A stretch of DNA of 64,000 nt, taken from assembly GCA_964386535.1 (NCBI GenBank), contig CAYLRY010000014.1:1-64000 (forward strand), written 5' to 3'. The stretch comes from CAYLRY01 sp964386535. GTDB taxonomy: Bacteria; Chloroflexota; Dehalococcoidia; Dehalococcoidales; UBA3254. Positions 11,239-18,948 of the stretch are shown piece after piece. The first letter of the stretch is position 1; each line of letters starts with the position of its first letter. The notes under the pieces are model-generated. The model was not told where the DNA came from and ran no database searches. It saw only the letters and a program-made list of their open reading frames with translations. The position numbers and the translations under genes were made by a program.

Positions 11239-12678
11239 ATGATTACTACCAGGAGGAAAGCCAGTTCAAGCATCCGTCAGAGCAGGAGCAATCAAGTTAA
11301 AACTGATGTGACATTAAGAGAATATCAATATCCATCTGATGCTGAAGTAGATGAAAGCCGTCAGGACTACCAGTCGCATATATCTCTGGATAGTGTAGCC
11401 GATCTGGATAACATCGTTTATATGTATCTCACTGAGTTAGGAAAGACCCCCAAGCTGTATGCTGCGGATGAAAAAGTGTTGGGCTGCCAGATACAGCAGG
11501 GTGCATACCTGTCTCATCTTGAGCAGGAACTAAATGCCAAAAATGACCACCTTCCTGCATCGAATGAGGTATTGTCCTGTCTGGTTGAGCGATTCGGTAA
11601 ACTGGGCAAAGTGTTCGAGGCTGTTTCTCAATATTGTCACATCGATTCAGGTGAAACTATAGGGCACAGAGCCTGTAATTTCGAGTTACATAGAGCAATA
11701 GATGGTTTTCTGGAGCAAGAACTAATTGATAAGGTAGCCGAAACAACCGGAGTAACTTGTTCACAGGCTGAGCATTTGATTATTGATTTGTCTTTGAACA
11801 ACCTTTTAATTAACTGGGGTTTAATCGAAGATGTAGGACAGGAAATCTCGTTTGCGGGGTTTTCCAAGGTAGTCAATTCTCAGGATTTTCAAAAAAATCT
11901 GATCCGGAGAAAGAATGAATTAACCCAGCACTTTCAAGAGATACATGATGCGGCCAGAGAAGCTGAGAATCAATTGATAATTGCCAATTTACGTCTGGTC
12001 GTCAGCATTGCCAAGAAATTTTTGGGAAGAGGTCTATCCTTACCTGACCTTATACAGGAAGGTAATATCGGATTGATACGGACGGTGAAAAAATTTGATC
12101 ACCGTAAAAATTTTAAGTTCAGTACCTATGCTACTTGGTGGATCAGGCAGTCCATTAACCGCGCTATTTCGGATAATTCACGCCTGATCCGTTTACCGGT
12201 ACATGTAGGGAATTACAGCCGCCGTCTGCTGGCCATCAGGCAGAAATTATTTCAAGAATCAGGACGTCAGCCTACCACTGAAGAACTAGCAAAATATATG
12301 GGTATGCCAACTCTTCAAGTTGAAGACCTTCAGGAGTTAATGACTCTGGAGCCGGTATCACTGGAGACACCGGTCGGAGAAGCTGATGACATTCTCAGTG
12401 ACTGCATAGAAGATGCATCTATTCCAGGACCGGAGACCGAAGCCATTGATAAAGTGCTCAGCCAACAGATCAGAGATCTGATTAAAACCTTACCCGAACG
12501 AGAATGCCGAGTTATTGAATTAAGATTCGGATTGGGAAACGGGATTGGACGAACGCTGGAAGAAGTAAGCCGTGAAATGGGGATTACCAGGGAACGGGTG
12601 CGACAGATTGAACTAAAGGCAATGAAAATGCTGCGTTCCCCTGAAAACAAGGAAAAGCTCAGAGATTGTCTGAGTTAA
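11239..12678 (+). CDS. RNA polymerase sigma factor, sigma-70 family (RpoD/SigA-like)
   Basis: A 479-residue sigma factor. Region 1.2 starts near residue 55 (MYLTELGKTPKLYAADE). A helical non-conserved segment follows, then region 2 with NLRLVVSIAKKF, the core-binding LIQEGNIGL and the -10 reading helix TYATWWIRQSINRAI. Region 3 contains RLPVHV, and region 4 ends in the helix-turn-helix GITRERVRQIELKAMKML. All promoter-recognition parts are intact, placing it in group 1 or 2; which one cannot be decided without the rest of the genome. No dnaG primase is adjacent, unlike classical rpoD operons. Start ATG at 11239 has an excellent ribosome site (CAGGAGGTGGCTG). A strong terminator follows. Confidence 0.92.
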   Translation: MITTRRKASSSIRQSRSNQVKTDVTLREYQYPSDAEVDESRQDYQSHISLDSVADLDNIVYMYLTELGKTPKLYAADEKVLGCQIQQGAYLSHLEQELNAKNDHLPASNEVLSCLVERFGKLGKVFEAVSQYCHIDSGETIGHRACNFELHRAIDGFLEQELIDKVAETTGVTCSQAEHLIIDLSLNNLLINWGLIEDVGQEISFAGFSKVVNSQDFQKNLIRRKNELTQHFQEIHDAAREAENQLIIANLRLVVSIAKKFLGRGLSLPDLIQEGNIGLIRTVKKFDHRKNFKFSTYATWWIRQSINRAISDNSRLIRLPVHVGNYSRRLLAIRQKLFQESGRQPTTEELAKYMGMPTLQVEDLQELMTLEPVSLETPVGEADDILSDCIEDASIPGPETEAIDKVLSQQIRDLIKTLPERECRVIELRFGLGNGIGRTLEEVSREMGITRERVRQIELKAMKMLRSPENKEKLRDCLS

Positions 12679-12752
12679 ATTTGACTATAAATAATTCAGT
12701 TGATTAGCCTTTAAAACTTCTATATAAAGACTCTTGTGGCAGTTAACGAATT

Positions 12753-12800
12753 AACAAACCCCTGAGGGAGACACAATTGCTCTCCAGGGGTTTGTTATTT
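12753..12800 (+). terminator. Rho-independent terminator after the sigma factor gene
   Basis: AACAAACCCCTG near 12753-12764 pairs with CAGGGGTTTGTT near 12785-12796, followed by ATTTTG. It is a long near-perfect stem about 75 nt after the sigma stop codon. The rest of the 268-bp gap before hisH shows nothing else clear. Confidence 0.88.
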
Positions 12801-12946
12801 TGTCAATGGAAAGCACCTGTGTCATATTAAAAGGTTGTTTTCTGGTAGGGGGTCATAAGGAATATTGGTTATTACAGACAAACTGCTATAATTAAGCAGA
12901 GAGAGGTTAGTAAAAAAGTTGTATACCTCTATGGGGTAAGAATGGA

Positions 12947-13558
12947 ATGATTTCAATTATAGACTACGGAGCCGGTAATTTACGTAGTGTATTAAATGCT
13001 ATCAATCAACTGGGATACCAGGCTCAAATCACCAGTCAACCGGCGGAAATATTACACTCTGAAATTGTTTTTTTACCGGGGGTAGGCGCTGCTGGCGATA
13101 CTATGGCCAGCCTGCGTAAACTGGGATTAATCCAAACCATTCATCAATTGGTGGCAGAGAACAGATATTTATTTGGGATTTGTATTGGTTTACAGATATT
13201 ATTTACAGGCACTGAAGAAGGCGGCTGGCACGAATGTCTGGATATAATCCCGGGAAGGGTAAAAAAATTACCCCCGGGGCTGAAAGTGCCTCATATGGGA
13301 TGGAACCAGGTACATTGGAAAATAGCTCATCCGGTGATGGAAGGCATTCCGGATGAATCAAACTTCTACTTTGTACACAGCTACTATGGTGAACCTGAGG
13401 ATAAATCTGTGATCGCCGGTGTTACTGAGTATGGTATCTCTTTTTGCAGCGCTATAGTAAAAGGTAACTTAATTGCTACTCAATTTCATCCTGAAAAAAG
13501 CGGAGATCTGGGATTAAGAATTTATAATAATTTCATCAGATCAGCCGGAGGAGCGTAA
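12947..13558 (+). CDS. hisH: Imidazole glycerol phosphate synthase, glutaminase subunit HisH
   Basis: Class I glutamine amidotransferase that supplies ammonia to HisF in histidine synthesis. The 203 residues include the oxyanion-strand PGVG near 44-47, nucleophile Cys79 in GICIGLQ, and His181 and Glu183 in QFHPEKSG, so the catalytic triad is complete. Length is normal. It overlaps hisF by one base (TAATG), which indicates translational coupling. Only the two synthase subunits are present here; the other his genes are not in the window. Confidence 0.96.
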   Translation: MISIIDYGAGNLRSVLNAINQLGYQAQITSQPAEILHSEIVFLPGVGAAGDTMASLRKLGLIQTIHQLVAENRYLFGICIGLQILFTGTEEGGWHECLDIIPGRVKKLPPGLKVPHMGWNQVHWKIAHPVMEGIPDESNFYFVHSYYGEPEDKSVIAGVTEYGISFCSAIVKGNLIATQFHPEKSGDLGLRIYNNFIRSAGGA

Positions 13559-14334
13559 TGTTAACCAAGCGCATTATTCCCTGCCTGGATGTCAAAGGCG
13601 GCAGAGTGGTAAAGGGTATTAGATTTAAATCGCATCGCGATGCAGGTGATCCGGTTGAAATGGCCTCTTTTTATAACCGCGAGGGCGCAGATGAACTGGT
13701 ATTTTACGATATTACAGCTTCCAGTGATAATCGTCCCATCATGCTAGAAGTGGTTAAAAAAACCGCCAGTAAGGTATTCATCCCTCTGTGCGTTGGAGGA
13801 GGGCTGAGAAAGGTAGAGGATATGCGCCTGATGTTGCAGGCAGGGGCTGATAAAGTGTCAATAAATACGGCAGCCGTTCTTAACCCTGATCTGATAGAGG
13901 AAGGTGCCAGGCGCTTTGGCAACCAGTGTATAGTTCTGGGTATGGACGCAAAACGGGTACCCGGTTCCAATCCTGTACGCTGGGAGATTTTCACCCACAC
14001 CGGGGCAGATGGCGGACGTGGTACCGGTATAGATGCGATTACCTGGGCGCAGGACGCTGTGAAGCTAGGATCCGGTGAGATTGTGGTGAACAGCATCGAT
14101 GCGGATGGCACGCAGGGGGGCTATGATCTGGAACTGCTGCAAGCTATCTCAGAGAACGTTACTGTGCCGGTAGTTGCCAGCGGGGGCGCTGGAAGACCGG
14201 AGGATCTTTACCAGGCTTTGATAACCGGTAAAGCGGATGCAGTTCTGGCAGCCAGTATTTTCCATTTTGGAACATACTCTATACATGATACCAAACAATA
14301 TTTAGCGGGTAAAAATATTCCGGTCAGGTTATAA
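13558..14334 (+). CDS. hisF: Imidazole glycerol phosphate synthase, cyclase subunit HisF
   Basis: The (beta/alpha)8-barrel cyclase that uses ammonia from HisH to make imidazole glycerol phosphate and AICAR. Catalytic Asp11 is in CLDVKGGRVVKG and Asp130 in VLGMDAKR; phosphate-binding glycines are in CVGGGLR and in VASGGAG. At 258 residues it is full length. The start ATG overlaps the hisH stop. The GlnR-like regulator gene follows after only 4 nt, so hisH, hisF and the regulator are probably on one transcript. Confidence 0.96.
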   Translation: MLTKRIIPCLDVKGGRVVKGIRFKSHRDAGDPVEMASFYNREGADELVFYDITASSDNRPIMLEVVKKTASKVFIPLCVGGGLRKVEDMRLMLQAGADKVSINTAAVLNPDLIEEGARRFGNQCIVLGMDAKRVPGSNPVRWEIFTHTGADGGRGTGIDAITWAQDAVKLGSGEIVVNSIDADGTQGGYDLELLQAISENVTVPVVASGGAGRPEDLYQALITGKADAVLAASIFHFGTYSIHDTKQYLAGKNIPVRL

Positions 14335-14338
14335 CGAT

Positions 14339-15007
14339 ATGCCTGATATTTTAATAATTACCTCGGAAATCGAGTCTGGTAAAAAACTCCAGAGGGAATT
14401 ATTTGAGCGAGGGTACAACATACTGCTGGCTCTTGAAAAAGAGAAGATCATAGAGCGTGTTGTTCGAGAATCCCCAGAATTGATTTTATTGGAAATGAAC
14501 GGGCAAACCGGTCAGTCGCTTTTACACAATTTAACTCATTCCAGTAAGATCAAAAGCAAAGTGCCTATTATAGCTCTGGTGGCGCCCGAAAATCTCATGC
14601 AACCTGCCGATTACCTGGGAGTTGATGATTTTATCGTGTGTCCTTATGATCCTAAAGAAATTGTCTTCCGCATAAAAAGGCAGCTTCAAAAGAAAATAAA
14701 GCAGGATGAGATATTGAATTGCGGTGATCTGGTGATTGATCTGGCGAATTGCGAGGTACGGGTGGAAGGGAAAGTGGTGGAGTTGACCTTCAAAGAATAT
14801 GAATTATTGAAATTCCTGGCCCAGGACAAAGGGCGCGTTTATTCGCGAGAAGCCCTGCTCAATAAAGTCTGGGGTTATGATTATTTCGGCGGCGACCGTA
14901 CAGTGGATGTGCATATCAGGCGGTTGAGAAGTAAGATAGAGCTTTCCGGACAGGTCTTTATTGAAACTGTGCGCAATATCGGTTACCGGTTTACTAAACA
15001 CTGCTAA
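14339..15007 (+). CDS. OmpR-family regulator with degenerate receiver; GlnR-like nitrogen regulator candidate
   Basis: A 222-residue protein with an N-terminal receiver-like domain (about 1-120) and a well conserved C-terminal winged helix (about 128-220, including RTVDVHIRRLRSKIE and TVRNIGYRF). The receiver has lost the phosphorylation pocket: the acidic pair is replaced by Thr8/Ser9, the phospho-acceptor Asp by Glu52 in LILLEMNG, and the conserved Lys by Cys101 in IVCPYDP. It should therefore act without a kinase. Actinobacterial GlnR, an OmpR-type nitrogen regulator, is also an orphan with an atypical pocket. The next genes are amt, PII, amt and glnA, and 11-bp-spaced GTAAC repeats of GlnR-box geometry precede three of them. 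Assignment as a GlnR analogue is inference from context plus sequence. It starts 4 nt after the hisF stop. Confidence 0.85.
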   Translation: MPDILIITSEIESGKKLQRELFERGYNILLALEKEKIIERVVRESPELILLEMNGQTGQSLLHNLTHSSKIKSKVPIIALVAPENLMQPADYLGVDDFIVCPYDPKEIVFRIKRQLQKKIKQDEILNCGDLVIDLANCEVRVEGKVVELTFKEYELLKFLAQDKGRVYSREALLNKVWGYDYFGGDRTVDVHIRRLRSKIELSGQVFIETVRNIGYRFTKHC

Positions 15008-15151
15008 TCTCAATAAATTTATCTATTATCTGAGTAAGAACAACTTCAGTATAGACAGGCAGTCCGCAATTTTATTCCTCAAATCAATATTACACATCTG
15101 ATTCACGAAACAAAACAACCACCAGATAGTACCCTGTTCACCTTCAGTTAA

Positions 15152-15173
15152 GGTAATTTTACCCCAAATTACC
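15152..15173. promoter_or_regulatory. Inverted repeat upstream of amt1, possible NrpR-type operator
   Basis: GGTAATTT (15152-15159) and AAATTACC (15166-15173) are perfect inverted 8-mers with a 6-bp spacer. They lie 21 bp upstream of the GTAAC repeat array. NrpR operators known in methanogens are short dyads of the type GGTA-N6-TACC or GGAA-N6-TTCC; this dyad shares the GGTA/TACC ends but has different spacing. As an nrpR gene lies in the same cluster, a role in NrpR binding is possible but unproven. Confidence 0.4.
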
Positions 15174-15194
15174 CAGGCAAAGCAAAATGGAATT

Positions 15195-15232
15195 GTAACA
15201 CAGACTTAACTTACATGTAACATTGCGGTAAC
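15195..15232. promoter_or_regulatory. Four GTAAC-type half-sites at exact 11-bp spacing (GlnR-box-like), upstream of amt1
   Basis: GTAAC 15195-15199, TTAAC 15206-15210, GTAAC 15217-15221 and GTAAC 15228-15232, each separated by 6 bp, so the period is exactly 11 bp. This equals the GTnAC-n6 direct-repeat arrangement of actinobacterial GlnR boxes. The array ends 48 bp upstream of the amt1 ATG, close to where an activator would touch the promoter. Confidence 0.8.
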
Positions 15233-15279
15233 ATTACAGATTTAAAATTTTATTATCACAAGATCTGGAGGTGGTTTTT

Positions 15280-16509
15280 ATGCCTACAATTGATACAGGA
15301 AATACTGCCTGGATGCTCATTTCGACTGCCCTGGTCATGCTTATGACTCCAGGCCTGGCTTTTTTCTATGGAGGAATGGTTAGGAGAAAGAATGCACTGT
15401 CTACCATCATGATGAGCTTTATGACGCTGGGACTGATCGGCGTCCTCTGGGTGGTATATGGTTACAGCCTGGCCTTCGGTCCTTCCGTAGGCGGTTTCAT
15501 CGGTAACTTTAGCTTTTTCGGCTTGAATGGCGTGGGACAGGATCCATCCACAGTATACGGTACTACCATTCCACACCTGGCTTTTATGGCTTTCCAGATG
15601 ATGTTTGCCATCATTACTGTGGCACTCATTACCGGAGCAGTGGTGGAAAGAATGAAGTTCAGTGCTATTCTGGTTTTTGCGGTGGTCTGGTTTACGCTGG
15701 TTTACCTGCCGGTAGCCCACTGGGTATGGAATGCTGACGGCTGGTTGTTTAAATTAGGGGCACTTGATTTTGCCGGGGGTACGGTAGTTCATATCAATGC
15801 CGGGGTCTCGGCCATAGCACTGGCGATGTTACTAGGACCCCGAAAAGGGTATCAGAATGGAGTTACTATGGGCGGGCATAACGTGCCTTTTGTAGTTATC
15901 GGTGCCGGTCTGCTGTGGTTTGGCTGGTTCGGGTTCAATGCCGGCAGCGCTCTGACATCCGGGGGATTAGCAGCCAGCGCTTTTGTAGCTACCAATACAG
16001 CGGCGGCAGCAGCGGCTTTAACCTGGATGTTCCTGAGCTGGTTTTATCACCGGCCTACGGTTTCAGGTATAGCTATAGGTGCAGTAGTGGGGCTGGTAGC
16101 AGTAACACCGGCAGCCGGTTTTATCAATCCTATTATGGGCATACCCATCGGCATTATAGTCTCAGTAATTTGTTTCTTTATGATGCGATTGCGTAATAAA
16201 ACCAGAGTAGATGAATCTCTGGATGTCTGGGCCTGCCATGGAATGGGAGGCACCTGGGGAGCGATTGCAACCGGTATTTTTGCGAGTTCAGCAATGACAG
16301 CTTCAGGAGGGTTGATAAACGGTAATTTAAAACAACTGGGATTGCAGCTTTTAGCTACACTGGTTGTATGGGCCTTCGCCTTCTGCATGACCTGGATCAT
16401 TGGGAAAGTTATAGATATTACTATGGGGCTTCGAGTAAGCGAGACTGAAGAATCTGTCGGTCTGGATATTTCACAGCATGGTGAAAGCGCTTACGGTGAA
16501 GAATTATAG
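15280..16509 (+). CDS. amt: Ammonium transporter Amt (first copy)
   Basis: Integral membrane ammonium channel, about 409 residues with some 11 hydrophobic segments. Family marks are FYGGMVRRKN near the start, DFAGGTVVHINAG with the first pore His, GFNAGS, and ACHGMGGTWG with the second pore His; the C-terminal tail ends in the typical GLDISQHGESAYGEE. I place the start at ATG 15280 because GGAGGT at 15267-15272 is correctly spaced for it; a GTG at 15271 overlaps that site. PII follows after 9 nt, the usual pairing in which PII plugs the channel. Expression is probably controlled by the 11-bp repeats just upstream. Confidence 0.97.
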   Translation: MPTIDTGNTAWMLISTALVMLMTPGLAFFYGGMVRRKNALSTIMMSFMTLGLIGVLWVVYGYSLAFGPSVGGFIGNFSFFGLNGVGQDPSTVYGTTIPHLAFMAFQMMFAIITVALITGAVVERMKFSAILVFAVVWFTLVYLPVAHWVWNADGWLFKLGALDFAGGTVVHINAGVSAIALAMLLGPRKGYQNGVTMGGHNVPFVVIGAGLLWFGWFGFNAGSALTSGGLAASAFVATNTAAAAAALTWMFLSWFYHRPTVSGIAIGAVVGLVAVTPAAGFINPIMGIPIGIIVSVICFFMMRLRNKTRVDESLDVWACHGMGGTWGAIATGIFASSAMTASGGLINGNLKQLGLQLLATLVVWAFAFCMTWIIGKVIDITMGLRVSETEESVGLDISQHGESAYGEEL

Positions 16510-16518
16510 GAGACTAAA

Positions 16519-16857
16519 ATGAAAAAAATTGAAGCCATAGTCCGGGAAGACTCATTCCATCTAATAAAAATTGCCCTGGAGCAAAAAGGATTCATCAGTA
16601 TGACCGTAAGTGATGTTTTCGGTAGAGGCAAGCAAAAAGGGGTTTCTTTAAAATGGCGTGTAGGCGAACACAGAATCGAGTTTCTGCCAAAAAAGAAAAT
16701 CGAAATGGTGGTGGAAGATGAAGATTGTCAGATAGTGGTGGATACAATCTGTGAAAGAGGGAGGACAGGGTCAGTGGGAGATGGAAAGATATTCATTTTA
16801 CCTGTAGAAGATGTAATACGTGTCAGAACGGGAGACCGGGGGAATGGAGCAGTTTAA
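16519..16857 (+). CDS. Nitrogen regulatory protein PII (GlnB/GlnK family), T-loop Tyr replaced by Trp
   Basis: A 112-residue PII trimer protein that senses ATP/ADP and 2-oxoglutarate and regulates Amt and nitrogen enzymes. Recognisable are the N-terminal KKIEAIVRE, the T-loop segment GRGKQKG then FLPKKKIEMVVED, and the B/C-loop region TGSVGDGKIFILPV with the basic RVRTG tail. The residue equal to the uridylylated Tyr51 of E. coli GlnB is Trp46, so classical GlnD uridylylation cannot occur. Gln39 of the ligand loop is kept. ATG at 16519 follows TAGGAGACTAAA and lies 9 nt after amt1, so the two are co-transcribed. Confidence 0.93.
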   Translation: MKKIEAIVREDSFHLIKIALEQKGFISMTVSDVFGRGKQKGVSLKWRVGEHRIEFLPKKKIEMVVEDEDCQIVVDTICERGRTGSVGDGKIFILPVEDVIRVRTGDRGNGAV

Positions 16858-16911
16858 GTTCAAAAAATCCTGACATGGTGCCCAGTAACTGGAATAATCG
16901 AAAAATGGTAA

Positions 16912-17532
16912 GTGCAATTGGACAATATTGAAAGAACCATTATCCGTTTGCTGGAGTATAATCCGGGATTATCGGATAAAGAAATAGCTCATATTGTAAA
17001 AGCTCGTAAGGAGTCACCGCAATATATCAATCAAAAATGCAGGTTACTGGAATCTCAGGGAATTGTGGAGAGAAAAAAGAGACAAGATGGGCTGATAGGG
17101 AACTGGTTAACCGGGAATGCTCTACTTAGATCAATCACGCAGCCTGAATTAAATAAAGAGGCCGCTGATTTTCCGGGTAAGAAAATAAAAAGATATATAG
17201 AAACACACCTGGTCTCCCAGGGATGGGAGACCAGGGTGGCCTGGGGATTCACACACGGGGTAGATATTGAAGCTAGACGGGGAACACAGAAGTGGATCAT
17301 TGAGGTTAAAGGTTCGGAACCATTAAACCCGTTACCGATAAACGCATTTGTTTCAGTGCTGGGTGAAGTCCTGCAAAGAATGGATGATCCGGCCTGCAAA
17401 TACAGCATAGCTTTTCCTGATGTTAATGAGTTTCGCCGGTTATGGGAAAGGCTGCCAATCCTGGCCAAGCAGCGTACCGGCATCACAATACTACTGGTAA
17501 AAATAACAGGGGAGGTGATAGAAAAGACCTAA
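16912..17532 (+). CDS. Winged-helix plus PD-(D/E)XK nuclease-like protein in the nitrogen cluster
   Basis: A 206-residue protein not tied to a named family. The first 70 residues look like a winged helix (IIRLLEYNPGLSDKEIAHIV, then LLESQGIVERKKR). The C-terminal part has a restriction-endonuclease-like core: GVDIEARRGTQKWIIEVKG, that is Asp, then Glu-x-Lys 12-15 residues later, preceded by WETRVAWGF. Later residues (KYSIAFPDVNEFRRLWERLP) fit the closing helix of that fold. Start GTG at 16912 has only a weak ribosome site; TTG at 16918 is an alternative. It sits between PII and the second amt, 54 nt after PII and 76 nt before amt2. A regulatory or DNA-cleaving role is possible; none is shown. 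Confidence 0.7.
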   Translation: MQLDNIERTIIRLLEYNPGLSDKEIAHIVKARKESPQYINQKCRLLESQGIVERKKRQDGLIGNWLTGNALLRSITQPELNKEAADFPGKKIKRYIETHLVSQGWETRVAWGFTHGVDIEARRGTQKWIIEVKGSEPLNPLPINAFVSVLGEVLQRMDDPACKYSIAFPDVNEFRRLWERLPILAKQRTGITILLVKITGEVIEKT

Positions 17533-17547
17533 TTAAAAATTTTATCT

Positions 17548-17563
17548 GTAATACGCCTGTAAC
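17548..17563. promoter_or_regulatory. Two GTAAC-type half-sites at 11-bp spacing upstream of amt2
   Basis: GTAAT 17548-17552 and GTAAC 17559-17563 with a 6-bp spacer, 45 bp upstream of the amt2 start. This is a shorter version of the arrays before amt1 and glnA, and fits a weaker site for the same regulator. Confidence 0.6.
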
Positions 17564-17608
17564 AAATGGCCTCTAAAATAAACAGAAAGACTTTTTGGGA
17601 GGCCTTTC

Positions 17609-18835
17609 ATGACGATTAATCCGGCGGATACTGTCTGGATATTAGTTTCTACAGCAATGGTCATGTTAATGACTCCGGGACTGGCCCTATTTTATGGAGG
17701 GATGGTTCGGAGCAAGAATGTATTATCCACCATTATGATGAGCTTTATCAGTCTGGGGGTCATCAGTATATTATGGGCGCTATACGGGTACAGCCTGGCT
17801 TTTGGTACGGACTGGGGAGGGGTTATTGGAGGGCTGGACTACATCGGACTTAGAAATGTAGGGCAGGAACCGTCACTCGTTTATGCAACTACAGTGCCTC
17901 ATCAGGCTTTTATGATTTTTCAAATGATGTTCGCAGTGATTACAGTTGCTCTAATCACAGGCGCAGTAGTGGAGAGAATCAAGTTCGGTTCTTTATTGAT
18001 CTTTTCCATTCTGTGGTTTACCCTGGTCTATGTGCCAGTAGCCCACTGGGTGTGGGGTGGAGGGTGGATGCAAAAGCTGGGTATTCTGGATTTTGCCGGA
18101 GGGCTGGTGGTGCATATTACAGCAGGAGTCTCCGCATTTGCCATGGCATTTTTACTGGGACCGCGTAAGGGCTATAACAATGGTACACCTATGGCAGCAC
18201 ACAATGTACCTCTGGTGGTCATTGGCGCCGGTCTGCTGTGGTTTGGCTGGTTTGGATTCAACGCTGGAAGCGCCCTTACCTCTGGTGGGGTGGCTGTAAG
18301 CACTTTTGTGAGTACCAATATGTCTGCTGCGGCCGGGGCTTTTACCTGGATGTGTCTGAGCTGGTATTTCCGGCGGCCGACGGTTACAGGGATTGTCACC
18401 GGAGCGGTTGCCGGACTGGGGGCGGTAACTCCGGCATCAGGTTATATATCACCTATCATGGGAATTCCAATAGGAATGATAGCGGCAACAATCTGCTACT
18501 TTGCTATGCAATTTAGAATACGAAGACGGATTGATGAATCGCTGGATGTGTGGGCCTGCCATGGTATGGGAGGAAGCTGGGGAACGCTCGCTACCGGCCT
18601 TTTTGCATCACTGGCTGTAAATAGTGCGGGAGCTGATGGATTATTTTACGGCAACGGATTGCTGTTCTTAAAACAACTGGCGGGGGTTGCGGTTATCTGG
18701 GTATTTGCCTTCGGAATGACCTGGGTGCTGGGGAAACTGGTAAATGTAACCCTGGGGTTAAGGGTTAACGAAACTGAAGAAGTGATAGGACTGGATATTT
18801 CGCAACATGGGGAACGGGCTTATGGGGGTGATTAA
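17609..18835 (+). CDS. amt: Ammonium transporter Amt (second copy)
   Basis: A 408-residue ammonium channel closely related to the first copy along its whole length. It has FYGGMVRSKN, LDFAGGLVVHITAG with the first pore His, GFNAGS, ACHGMGGSWG with the second pore His, and the same C-terminal GLDISQHGERAYGGD tail. It probably arose by tandem duplication with the intervening genes. The ATG at 17609 follows GGGAGGCCTTTC. Two copies may differ in affinity or in PII control. It precedes glnA by 113 nt, where a separate regulatory array lies. Confidence 0.96.
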   Translation: MTINPADTVWILVSTAMVMLMTPGLALFYGGMVRSKNVLSTIMMSFISLGVISILWALYGYSLAFGTDWGGVIGGLDYIGLRNVGQEPSLVYATTVPHQAFMIFQMMFAVITVALITGAVVERIKFGSLLIFSILWFTLVYVPVAHWVWGGGWMQKLGILDFAGGLVVHITAGVSAFAMAFLLGPRKGYNNGTPMAAHNVPLVVIGAGLLWFGWFGFNAGSALTSGGVAVSTFVSTNMSAAAGAFTWMCLSWYFRRPTVTGIVTGAVAGLGAVTPASGYISPIMGIPIGMIAATICYFAMQFRIRRRIDESLDVWACHGMGGSWGTLATGLFASLAVNSAGADGLFYGNGLLFLKQLAGVAVIWVFAFGMTWVLGKLVNVTLGLRVNETEEVIGLDISQHGERAYGGD

Positions 18836-18841
18836 TAATTT

Positions 18842-18879
18842 GTAACCGAAAATTAACATATATTTAATCTGATTGTAAC
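18842..18879. promoter_or_regulatory. Four GTAAC/TTAAC half-sites at exact 11-bp spacing upstream of glnA
   Basis: GTAAC 18842-18846, TTAAC 18853-18857, TTAAT 18864-18868 and GTAAC 18875-18879, period 11 bp, the same layout as before amt1. The last half-site overlaps TTGTAA (18873-18878), which stands 17 bp from GATACT (18896-18901). That makes a plausible -35/-10 pair with a regulator contacting the -35 region. The glnA ATG is 69 bp beyond the last half-site. Confidence 0.8.
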
Positions 18880-18948
18880 ATTTGTACTCTAAACTGATAC
18901 TAAACATGCAAAGAATTTCGGAATGGAAAAAAATTAGGAGGGAATTTC

